NCBI RefSeq assembly: GCF_021502725.1
Contig: NZ_JAKFFS010000001.1
Coordinates: 682,001 to 746,000 of the forward strand
DNA: 64,000 nt
Direction: 5' to 3'
From: Dyadobacter sp. CY345
Lineage (GTDB): Bacteria; Bacteroidota; Bacteroidia; Cytophagales; Spirosomataceae
The notes below the pieces were generated by a model that ran no database searches, was not told the DNA's origin, and was given only the letters and a program-made list of their open reading frames with translations. Numbering within the stretch: position 1 is the first letter of the stretch; each line of letters starts with the position of its first letter. Shown in pieces: positions 17,937-25,249 of this stretch. The position numbers and the translations under genes are program-made.

Positions 17937-18839
17937 TTATTTTTTAGCTGAAAACTCCTCCATCATCTGCCATTCTCTGCCAGCCGTTGGTGCTTTAAAT
18001 GTTTCAAGACAGCCGCGGTCTTGTAATGTGATGTAGCAAGTTTTTCCATTTTTCCCTCCGAAACATATATTGGAAACCTTTTTGCCAATAGTAGTAATCG
18101 TGTGAAGAATTTTTCCTTCCGGAGACAACACGGCAACCTCGCCTTTTCCATGACGGGCAATGTATAAATTGCCCAGAACATCGCAGCGCATACCGTCCAT
18201 TCCGCCATCCGCAAAAGTATGGATCAGGCGTTTGTTTGATAATGTTCCGTCCGTTGCCAGATCAAACGCCCAGACATTTCGCTGAACACTTTCATTGACG
18301 TACAGAGTTTTTTCATCAGGACTAATATCAATACCATTTGTGGTGCCCATTTTTTCGGCGACAAGCCTGGTTTTTCCTTGTGGAGATACGTGCCAGATTT
18401 GTCCTGTTCCTTCTTTCCAGTTCGGGTCCGAGCAGAAAATATTTCCGCTTTTTGTTATGGCCAGGTCATTCGGCTGATTCATACGGGGCTCATTAGCGAA
18501 AACCGTAATATTTTTGGTGATAATGTCAACCTTCAAAATATTGTGACCCGTAAAATCCGCTACAAAAAATGTATTCTTATCTGCAAAACGAATGCCGTTT
18601 CCGGTGCTTCCTTTTGGTAAGGTCACGAAGAACCCAGATTTCCCTCTTTTGTTCATTTGAGCAATCGTACCATCCCTGGCGAAATTTACAGCATAAACAT
18701 TTCCTTCGGAGTCAACGGCTGGTCCTTCGCAATTGGCAGTGAATTCGCCTTCCGCCGAAAACTTTTTGCTGTTTTGGGCAAACGAAATAATGCTTAAAAA
18801 AAGCAGTAACAGGGATAGGGGATAGGAGAGGTTTTTCAT
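17937..18839 (-). CDS. SMP-30/gluconolactonase/LRE family protein, secreted
   Basis: 300 residues with a signal peptide (1-21, ending SFAQ). The six-bladed propeller family is indicated by EGPAVDSEGNVYAVNF (metal-binding Glu near the start), RMNQPNDLAITKSGNIFCSDP (Asn/Asp ligands), TTNGIDISPDEKTLYVNES and GMRCDVLGNLYIARHGKGEV. Relatives hydrolyse sugar lactones in the periplasm. It may be co-transcribed with the redoxin gene 48 bases upstream. Confidence 0.88.
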   Translation of the reverse strand: MKNLSYPLSLLLLFLSIISFAQNSKKFSAEGEFTANCEGPAVDSEGNVYAVNFARDGTIAQMNKRGKSGFFVTLPKGSTGNGIRFADKNTFFVADFTGHNILKVDIITKNITVFANEPRMNQPNDLAITKSGNIFCSDPNWKEGTGQIWHVSPQGKTRLVAEKMGTTNGIDISPDEKTLYVNESVQRNVWAFDLATDGTLSNKRLIHTFADGGMDGMRCDVLGNLYIARHGKGEVAVLSPEGKILHTITTIGKKVSNICFGGKNGKTCYITLQDRGCLETFKAPTAGREWQMMEEFSAKK

Positions 18840-18887
18840 GTGCTAAAACTAAAAAATTACCTGGCTAATGATTCGAATAAATGAAAT

Positions 18888-19559
18888 TTAATTTTTCCAT
18901 TTAATCGCACATCCAATAGGTTTGGTGGACATGGTCACGACCGGTTTCCCGGAAATCAAATTGCTGACCGCTTCATCCACATAAAATTTACTTGCACCAG
19001 CCGGGTCCTGTGGATTATCATCAAGCATACCCATATAACGCACAGTGAACTTGCCATTGCTTTTTGACAAGACATACACCTGCGGCGTACGCGCTGCGCC
19101 GAAAGCCTTCGCAATAGCCTGCGATTCATCTGCCAGGTATGGAAAATTATATCCCTTCGAAGATGCACGCTCTTTCATTTTTTCAAATGAGTCGTCCATA
19201 TGCGTTCCCGGATCGCTGGGATTAATCGCAACAACCGGAAATCCCTGAGACGCATATTTATTATTTAGCGCAATAATGCGATCTTCATAAGCTTTGGCAA
19301 AAGGGCAATGATTGCTCGTGAAAACGACAATAATTCCTTTGGAAGCATTGAAATCCGAAAGCGAGATCATTCTCCCATCAACATTTTTCAGGCTAAAATT
19401 TCCAACAACATCGCCGATCTGATATCCGCCCGCTTGCAAAATTTCACTTTTACCATCCTTTTTTGAAGGAAGGTGGATAGATGCAAATGAGGCAACGCCT
19501 GTAACGGCAATAAGTGAAATCCACAAAATGAGTTTCATCTTTATAAATTTAGTATTCAT
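18888..19559 (-). CDS. Thioredoxin-like redoxin (AhpC/TSA-type fold), secreted
   Basis: 223 residues. After a hydrophobic N-terminal segment (signal peptide or anchor) comes the peroxiredoxin-like fold: GDVVGNFSLKNVDGRMISLSDF, VVFTSNHCPFAKAYEDRI, VVAINPSDP and AFGAARTPQVYVL with the cis-proline. Only one cysteine lies at the active position (CPFA rather than CxxC), as in the periplasmic redoxin subgroup. An inner ATG (codon 8) is an alternative start. Its role is probably thiol or peroxide chemistry in the envelope. Confidence 0.85.
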   Translation of the reverse strand: MNTKFIKMKLILWISLIAVTGVASFASIHLPSKKDGKSEILQAGGYQIGDVVGNFSLKNVDGRMISLSDFNASKGIIVVFTSNHCPFAKAYEDRIIALNNKYASQGFPVVAINPSDPGTHMDDSFEKMKERASSKGYNFPYLADESQAIAKAFGAARTPQVYVLSKSNGKFTVRYMGMLDDNPQDPAGASKFYVDEAVSNLISGKPVVTMSTKPIGCAIKWKN

Positions 19560-19876
19560 TCAATGCTCATGACGTTAGAAAATGTAAAAGTAACCGAATG
19601 AAATGTTATCTATTGTTAATGAAAATAAAACTATCCCCATCAGTCCTATTCAACGTATTTACGACCTGAAAAGGGTGTAAGATCGAACTACTTCTAGAAC
19701 GTACGAATTTACCTAATTATTCGGGTTTCCAATAAGCTGCTGTTCTAAATGGGAATACGAAGTCATTTATTTTTCAACAGGACGAAGGAAATTTACTTTA
19801 AAGCATTGTGATTCTGTGGATATCTGCATATCTTTACACCTCGTTTTTGAATATCAGTTTATCATAAATTATTATC
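19560..19876. other. Intergenic region upstream of rplU; nothing but its promoter
   Basis: 317 bases between divergent genes. Apart from the rplU promoter near its right end I see no gene, RNA or strong hairpin. A stretch near 19670 (CCTGAAAAGGGTGTAAG) loosely resembles the CCCTGAAAGGGTGAC unit of the repeat cluster at 1.8 kb. Confidence 0.5.
19806..19836 (+). promoter_or_regulatory. Bacteroidota-type promoter for rplU-rpmA
   Basis: TTG (19806-19808) is separated by 20 bases from TATCTTTA (19829-19836), one base from the TAnnTTTG consensus. The predicted start of transcription is near 19843, about 35 bases before rplU. Confidence 0.6.
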
Positions 19877-20188
19877 ATGTACGCAATCGTAGAAATCGCA
19901 GGTCAGCAATTTAAAGTTGAAAAGGGTCGCGAAATCTTCACGCATAGGCTTGAAGGTGACGTGAACGCTGCTCTTGTGTTTGAAAAAGTCCTACTCGTTG
20001 ACAACGAAGGCACAGTACAAGTAGGTGTTCCTACAGTAGCAGGTGCTTCTGTAAAAGTTACGATACTTGAACACCTAAAAGGTGAAAAAGTGATCGTCTT
20101 CAAAAAGAAGAGACGTAAGGGTTACAAAGTTAAGAATGGTCACCGTCAGTATTTGACTAAGATCAGCATTGACGAAATCGTAGCTTAA
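19877..20188 (+). CDS. rplU: 50S ribosomal protein L21
   Basis: 103 residues, usual length. Family hallmarks are [17 protein letters not shown], the [14 protein letters not shown] segment, and the basic [17 protein letters not shown] motif near the C-terminus. It binds 23S rRNA in the large subunit. The L27 gene follows after 85 bases, the order found in most bacteria. Confidence 0.98.
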   Translation: MYAIVEIAGQQFKVEKGREIFTHRLEGDVNAALVFEKVLLVDNEGTVQVGVPTVAGASVKVTILEHLKGEKVIVFKKKRRKGYKVKNGHRQYLTKISIDEIVA

Positions 20189-20273
20189 TTAAAGGCGGTA
20201 TTCCGCTGCGGCTGGGATTTTAAGGAATTACAGCTTATTCACAATCATCGAAAAAACAAAAAAGTAAGATATC

Positions 20274-20567
20274 ATGGCACATAAGAAAGGTGTAGGTAGC
20301 TCAAGAAACGGACGTGAATCAGAAAGCAAGCGTCTTGGTGTTAAATTGTTCGGCGGTGAGCACGCGAAAGCAGGAAATATTCTTGTTCGTCAACGCGGAA
20401 CAAAACACAATCCAGGTAATAACGTAGGTATCGGTCGTGACCATACTTTGTTTGCTTTGGTTGAAGGACATGTTGTTTTCCGTAAAACACGTCTTAACAA
20501 ATCTTTCGTTCATATCGAACCTATCGCGGTTGCAGCTGCTCCGGTTGAAGTTGTTGCAGAAGCATAG
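20274..20567 (+). CDS. rpmA: 50S ribosomal protein L27
   Basis: 97 residues beginning [19 protein letters not shown], followed by [20 protein letters not shown] and [14 protein letters not shown], all diagnostic of L27. Its N-terminus reaches the peptidyl-transferase centre. It is co-transcribed with rplU and closed by a strong terminator. Confidence 0.98.
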   Translation: MAHKKGVGSSRNGRESESKRLGVKLFGGEHAKAGNILVRQRGTKHNPGNNVGIGRDHTLFALVEGHVVFRKTRLNKSFVHIEPIAVAAAPVEVVAEA

Positions 20568-20602
20568 TATAAAGATTTTCGGCTAAGTCCGTAAGAGATT
20601 TC

Positions 20603-20640
20603 AAAAACCCGCTGGATCAGTCCGGCGGGTTTTTGTTTTT
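20603..20640 (+). terminator. Rho-independent terminator after rpmA
   Basis: AAAAACCCGCTGGA pairs with TCCGGCGGGTTTTT (one G-U pair) around TCAG, followed by GTTTTT. Confidence 0.92.
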
Positions 20641-20719
20641 ATTCGTATTGGATTAAACCAAAATGTTAAAACCGATGTTCTAAGCACGGATCGAAAGAAT
20701 TGTCCTATACCAGATATTA

Positions 20720-21325
20720 TTGAATACCATGTTAAAACGTCCCGTATTTGTATATACAGAATTAAGCCCAAACCCCAATTCTATGAAATTCGTTCTGAAT
20801 TTCGAATTGGTTCCTGAAGGGCTTTCATTTGATTATCCTTCGCTTGCATCGACCATGGAAGAGGGTAGTGGTTCTCCTTTGGCGGGAGATCTTTTTCAGT
20901 TTCCTCATGTTAGAAGGGTTTTTATTGCGAGTAATTTCATTACGATTTCAAAAAGCGAGGATATTGAGTGGGAAGAAGTTCTGCGAGATACCAAGCAATT
21001 TATAAAAATATATTTTGAAGAAAATCATCCTGTATTTTTCGAAAAAACCATTGAGAAAAATACACTGATCGTTGATTCAAGAGATTCGGATACAATTCAG
21101 AAAATTAAAGCCGCACTGGATCAATACGTTCGTCCGGCTGTGGAGTCTGATGGAGGCGCGATCAATTTCCACTCTTTCAACGAAGATACCGGAACAGTTA
21201 AGGTTTTGCTTCAGGGATCTTGCAGCGGATGCCCATCTTCTACGCTGACCTTGAAAGCAGGAATCGAAAACCTCTTGACACGCATGGTGCCTGACGTAAA
21301 AGAGGTTGTTGCTGAAGGAGTTTAA
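20720..21325 (+). CDS. NifU-like iron-sulfur cluster carrier (Nfu)
   Basis: 201 residues. The N-terminal Nfu domain carries ELSPNPNSMKFVLN and LFQFPHVRRVFIASNFITI. The C-terminal NifU domain carries RPAVESDGGAINFHSF and the cluster-binding CSGCPSSTLTLKAGIE (CxxC). It delivers 4Fe-4S clusters to target proteins. ATG 20729 (codon 4) is an equally possible start. It stands alone with a terminator at 21473. Confidence 0.93.
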   Translation: MNTMLKRPVFVYTELSPNPNSMKFVLNFELVPEGLSFDYPSLASTMEEGSGSPLAGDLFQFPHVRRVFIASNFITISKSEDIEWEEVLRDTKQFIKIYFEENHPVFFEKTIEKNTLIVDSRDSDTIQKIKAALDQYVRPAVESDGGAINFHSFNEDTGTVKVLLQGSCSGCPSSTLTLKAGIENLLTRMVPDVKEVVAEGV

Positions 21326-21472
21326 TTATGGCGGTCAGCTGCCAGCAGTCGACTTTTGGCAATAGCACTGATGATATATAGTTGTCAATTGTAAGCAGTT
21401 AGCTTTTGCCTACGAGTATCAATGATTTATTTTTTGCCGACAGCCGATGGCTGATGGCCGAAAGCCTTAAAG
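21326..21472. repeat. Degenerate GCCGAC/CAGCCGAT palindromic repeat
   Basis: The gap after the nfu gene contains GCCGACAGCCGATGGCTGAT near 21436 and GTCAGCTGCCAGCAGTCGAC near 21333. Both resemble the arms of the long inverted repeat at 42407-42496. It is probably a decayed copy of the same intergenic family. Confidence 0.5.
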
Positions 21473-21508
21473 AAACCCTAGCCAAAACCGGCAGGGTTTT
21501 CTTTTTTT
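21473..21508 (+). terminator. Rho-independent terminator after nfu
   Basis: AAACCCT-A-GCC pairs with GGC-AGGGTTT, followed by TCTTTTTTT. The TTG at 21507 that could open the next frame is inside the T-run. Confidence 0.8.
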
Positions 21509-21533
21509 GCGACAATTTGTTAGCTTTCCATCA

Positions 21534-22610
21534 ATGACAAACACATTAACGCATTTTATTGGGAAGATTGAAAGTCTGCAATCCAAAGGAGATAAGTACT
21601 TTCCCGAAGGTATATTTCCTGCATACCGCGATAACAGGATGATTGGTTATAACCGTCCGGATACGACCATATTTTTCTCTTCAATCATCGCTTTTACTTT
21701 ACAGTCAATTTCGGGTAAAGCAGACATTGAAACCAGAGAAAAAATTAATACTATTTGTTCAAAAGTTATCCAAAACTATCCAGATTTTCAGAACAAAGAT
21801 GGTTTAAAAACTTATAACTTTTGGAAAACCAAGCCCTCGAAACATTTTCCCAACGGCCACATTTTTGGTCATTTTGAACATTTCCGGATTCCCGACGATG
21901 TTGATGATACGTCTTTCGTATATCTGACATCTAATCCAAATGATGAGGAAATAGTCTGGCTTCATGAAAAACTGAAATTACACGCGAACGGAACAAAACA
22001 ATGGATCCGGAACACCTATCCAGAGTATAAGCGTTTGCGAGCCTATTCCACATGGTTTGGGAAAAATATGTATATCGAATTCGATGTCTGTGTTTTGACA
22101 AACCTTTTATTTTTTGTTTTTAAAAATAAATTGCCGCTGAATCAGCATGATCTGGATAGTTTGATTTACATCAAATCTGTCGTTGAAACCAACCGATACA
22201 TAGATGTGCCATTTCGCTGTGCGCACCAGTATCCGAGGACGCCACTAATTATTTACCATGTCAGCCGGTTGATCTCGGCTTTTGATCCTGAACAATTAAA
22301 ATCAATAAAAGAAAAACTGATTTCTGATACGCAGAATTTGTTGTTGACAACTACGAGTCCAATGGACCGGGTTCTGCTATCCATTTCTCTAATCCGCTTA
22401 GGAGAAAAAACCGAACGAATCAGTGTGGAAGAATATAGCACGGATGATTTCAAAGGATTTTATTTTTTCATCGCTGGGCTAATGACTGCTTACGAGAACA
22501 AATTGCTTTATAAAATTTCCAGCCATCCGATATTTCACATGCAGTGGCTTTGTGAGGCGCATAACTGGACTTTATTGGCAGAATACGAAACTTTATGGAT
22601 GAGATTATAG
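21534..22610 (+). CDS. Unrecognised protein with DVDDT motif, possible alpha/alpha-toroid fold
   Basis: 358 residues from ATG 21534; the upstream TTG at 21507 lies in a terminator. It is soluble with no signal peptide. I do not recognise a named family. Residues 120-126 read PDDVDDT; a DxDDT motif preceded by proline is the catalytic acid motif of squalene-hopene-type class II terpene cyclases. Helical repeats such as DTTIFFSSIIAFTLQ, DVCVLTNLLFFVF and MDRVLLSISLIRLGE recall the helix pairs of that toroid fold. The QW motifs and full length (about 600-700 residues) of those enzymes are absent. It overlaps the next gene by 16 bases, so it probably works with that reductase. Confidence 0.6.
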   Translation: MTNTLTHFIGKIESLQSKGDKYFPEGIFPAYRDNRMIGYNRPDTTIFFSSIIAFTLQSISGKADIETREKINTICSKVIQNYPDFQNKDGLKTYNFWKTKPSKHFPNGHIFGHFEHFRIPDDVDDTSFVYLTSNPNDEEIVWLHEKLKLHANGTKQWIRNTYPEYKRLRAYSTWFGKNMYIEFDVCVLTNLLFFVFKNKLPLNQHDLDSLIYIKSVVETNRYIDVPFRCAHQYPRTPLIIYHVSRLISAFDPEQLKSIKEKLISDTQNLLLTTTSPMDRVLLSISLIRLGEKTERISVEEYSTDDFKGFYFFIAGLMTAYENKLLYKISSHPIFHMQWLCEAHNWTLLAEYETLWMRL

Positions 22611-23647
22611 ACGCAGCAATTTTACTTCGCGTACGTCAGATCGTGGTGGAGGCAAGCGATACCAGAACTTTCGTTTTTGAGAAAACAGATGGTAGCACGT
22701 TGCGTTACGAAGCCGGGCAGTTTCTTACTTTTCTGATTGATATGCATGGGCACGAGGTAAGGCGTTCCTATTCGATGAGCTCGGCGCCGGCCGTGGATGA
22801 TTATCCTGCAATTACGATAAAACGTATCGCAAATGGTGAGATTTCCCGCTTCTGGATTGACTTTGTGCACGAGGGAGATATTTTTACTGCCTTGCCACCC
22901 TCGGGACGTTTCACGCTGGAAAAATCAGATGATGCCAGAGACATTGTGTTGATAGGAGCCGGTAGCGGTATCACGCCCTTATTTTCAACTTTAAAACAAA
23001 CACTGTCAGTTGAATCGAAAAGTCAGGTTACGCTGATATATGCAAACCGCAATGAGCGGTCTACGCTTTTTATGCAGGGAATTTCTGAATGGCAAAGGCA
23101 GTTTCCTGACAGACTTCAAGTTATCCATATTCACAGCCAGCCGTCGGACGAATGGAACGGAGTCCGCGGCAGGATCAATAATACCCGTCTTGAACAAATG
23201 ATCGGCAAGTCGCTGGTTCATGACAGGAAGAAAGCGAAATTTTTTATATGCGGGCCTTTTGAGCTGATGCGCTCTGTCGAAATCACGCTGCACTATATGC
23301 ATTTTCAAAAAGATCAGATTCGCAGGGAAAATTTTGTGATCCGAAATCCTCCTTCGGAGCCAAGAGTAGAAATTGCACAGGATGTGCGATTAATTTTTAA
23401 AGGTAAAAGATATGATTTGCATGTTCCAGGGGATAAAACCATTCTTCAAGCTGCGCTCGATTTCGGGATTCATCTGCCATTTAGCTGCAAAGGTGGGATC
23501 TGTGCAACATGTGCTGGAATTTGCAGATCTGGACATGTGCATATGACAATCAACGATGTTTTGACGGAAACAGATCTGAACCAGGGATGGATTCTGACCT
23601 GCACAGCTTACCCGCAAGATGAAAATGTGCTGATTGAAATGCTATGA
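22595..23647 (+). CDS. PaaE-like ferredoxin-NAD(P)H oxidoreductase with C-terminal 2Fe-2S domain
   Basis: 350 residues. Domains in order: FAD-binding barrel with RRSYSMSSAP (about residues 50-60), NAD(P)-binding domain with IGAGSGITPLFSTLK and the FFICGPFELMR stretch, and a plant-type ferredoxin domain with CKGGICATC (C-x4-C-x2-C) and a later cysteine in WILTCTAYP. Such proteins feed electrons from NAD(P)H to an oxygenase or desaturase. No oxygenase is adjacent; its start codon lies inside the DVDDT gene, so that protein is the likeliest partner. Confidence 0.9.
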   Translation: MDEIIDAAILLRVRQIVVEASDTRTFVFEKTDGSTLRYEAGQFLTFLIDMHGHEVRRSYSMSSAPAVDDYPAITIKRIANGEISRFWIDFVHEGDIFTALPPSGRFTLEKSDDARDIVLIGAGSGITPLFSTLKQTLSVESKSQVTLIYANRNERSTLFMQGISEWQRQFPDRLQVIHIHSQPSDEWNGVRGRINNTRLEQMIGKSLVHDRKKAKFFICGPFELMRSVEITLHYMHFQKDQIRRENFVIRNPPSEPRVEIAQDVRLIFKGKRYDLHVPGDKTILQAALDFGIHLPFSCKGGICATCAGICRSGHVHMTINDVLTETDLNQGWILTCTAYPQDENVLIEML

Positions 23648-23659
23648 TATAAACAAAAA

Positions 23660-23683
23660 CGTGCAGAAGTTGCCTTCTGCACG
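23660..23683 (+). terminator. Hairpin after the reductase gene, no T-run
   Basis: CGTGCAGAAG pairs perfectly with CTTCTGCACG around four bases, 13 bases after the stop. There is no T-run, so it may be a processing or stability hairpin. Confidence 0.5.
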
Positions 23684-23863
23684 TCAGGTTCAAGAGTCTA
23701 GAACTAGTGGGTATTTTTATAAGAGTTTAGGAATAGTAATACAATCAGAAAATATGTGGTTGAAATAACGTAGTCGTTTCAATTGAACAAATTTTCTTTT
23801 TATATTTTTATCTAATGCAAAATTACTTGTAATACGTTACCAAGCAAGAAATTTTCAATAAAA

Positions 23864-23908
23864 GTGTTCGAACACGCATGATTTTTTCTGGGATGTGTTC
23901 GTGCACAT
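23864..23908 (+). promoter_or_regulatory. Two related GTGTTCG inverted-repeat sites
   Basis: GTGTTCGAACAC is a perfect 12-base palindrome at 23864-23875. ATGTGTTCGTGCACAT at 23893-23908 is an imperfect one carrying the same GTGTTCG core. Their centres are 31 bases apart, about three helical turns, in a 465-base AT-rich gap upstream of a LacI-type regulator. They are probably operator half-sites; the binding protein is unknown. Confidence 0.45.
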
Positions 23909-24002
23909 ACGTTTTTTAAGCATTAGTGGTTAGATTTGTAAATCTAATTAGGAATTATTGAAGACTAAATAATTATTTAAATATTTGTTGAAATTTTATT
24001 GT

Positions 24003-24018
24003 TTTACCAATTGGTAAA
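24003..24018 (+). promoter_or_regulatory. LacI-type operator upstream of its regulator gene
   Basis: TTTACCAATTGGTAAA is a perfect 16-base palindrome about 95 bases before the LacI gene start. LacI-family operators are even palindromes of this size, so autoregulation is likely. The rest of 23684-24112 holds no gene. Confidence 0.6.
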
Positions 24019-24112
24019 CCTTTAACTAAGATTTTGACTGGTGATATATTGATTGTATTATTTTTATACAAATGAAAAACCGGGTATATTCCCGTTCGTT
24101 AGCGTTGAAACA

Positions 24113-25180
24113 GTGAAAAAAAAGATTGTTCGAATAAAAGATATTGCCGAACGGGCCGAGACATCCAAAGGAACGGTAGACAGGGTTTTGCATAACCGGG
24201 GAAGGGTTGCGGAAGATGTGCGTGAAAGAGTATTAAAGATTATTAAGGAAATGAATTATGAGCCGAATTTTCTGGCTCAATCGTTGAAAACACAACGCAC
24301 TTATAGTTTTATCGCACTGGTACCCGACCCTAAATCGGATCCATACTGGGAGGCACCGGAACACGGAATTGCGAAGGCAGAAAAAGAACTGAGGCAATAT
24401 GGTATTTCGATTACGCGCTTTACGTTCGATCCGCATGATGTTAATTCCTTCATAGAAAAAGCGAAACTCGCTAGTAAAGAACATCCAGACGGACTTTTGA
24501 TTGCTCCTCTTTTTTACAAAGAAGTCCTGCCGTTTTTCAAAGAGTGGGAAGCGTTGAAGATTCCCTATGTGCTCTTCAATACCCAGATCTCAAACATTAA
24601 TCCACTTTGTTATATCGGTCAGGATTCATATCAGAGCGGATTTCTAGCGGCTAAAATTTTAAGCTTTGGTTTGCCTGAAAAGTGTTCGATGGTAGTTTTA
24701 CATATCGATGAGGATTTGCCAAACTCTGCTCACCTGATCACGAAGGAACAAGGGTTCAAGGACTATTTTGTCAAGAAGAATCTGACTGATAAATACAGGG
24801 TAATTGGCGCGGAGCTGGATTTTGCAGAGAATGATAAATTTGATCAGAACATGGATCAATTATTGCGCAAAGAGCAAAATCTGAGAGCAATTTATGTAAC
24901 CAATTCCAAAGCTTTTGCGATAGCGCAGTATCTTGAAAAGAAAAAAATAGATCATATAAAACTGGTTGGTTACGATTTGATTCCTCAAAATCTGAACTAT
25001 TTAAATCTCGAATTGATAGATTTTTTGATCAACCAAAATCCGCTGGGACAAGGATACTGGGGTATTTATCAACTGGCAAATCACCTCGTTTTCAAAAAGG
25101 ACATTCTGCCGATCAAGTTTTTACCGCTCGATATTATTACCCAGGAAAACCTGGAATATTACCTCGATCCGGAAAAATAA
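24113..25180 (+). CDS. LacI family transcriptional regulator
   Basis: 355 residues from GTG 24113 (MKKKIVRIKDIAERAETS); the TTG at 24053 would add an unrelated 20-residue leader. The helix-turn-helix is IKDIAERAETSKGTVDRVLHNRGRV, followed by the hinge region ERVLKIIKEMNYEPNFLAQSLK. A periplasmic-binding-protein-like sensor domain fills the rest (IALVPDPKSDPYW..., GYDLIPQN...). The sugar it senses cannot be told. A palindromic operator lies upstream. Confidence 0.9.
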   Translation: MKKKIVRIKDIAERAETSKGTVDRVLHNRGRVAEDVRERVLKIIKEMNYEPNFLAQSLKTQRTYSFIALVPDPKSDPYWEAPEHGIAKAEKELRQYGISITRFTFDPHDVNSFIEKAKLASKEHPDGLLIAPLFYKEVLPFFKEWEALKIPYVLFNTQISNINPLCYIGQDSYQSGFLAAKILSFGLPEKCSMVVLHIDEDLPNSAHLITKEQGFKDYFVKKNLTDKYRVIGAELDFAENDKFDQNMDQLLRKEQNLRAIYVTNSKAFAIAQYLEKKKIDHIKLVGYDLIPQNLNYLNLELIDFLINQNPLGQGYWGIYQLANHLVFKKDILPIKFLPLDIITQENLEYYLDPEK

Positions 25181-25190
25181 TATCGGCTAT

Positions 25191-25235
25191 AAACGAAAAA
25201 CAGGAACCTGATTGTCAGATTCCCGTTTTTCGTTT
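25191..25235. terminator. Bidirectional terminator between the LacI and aminopeptidase genes
   Basis: AAACGAAAAAC pairs with GTTTTTCGTTT, with partial inner pairing, and serves both converging genes. Confidence 0.8.
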
Positions 25236-25249
25236 ACAAAATTTTCGAA

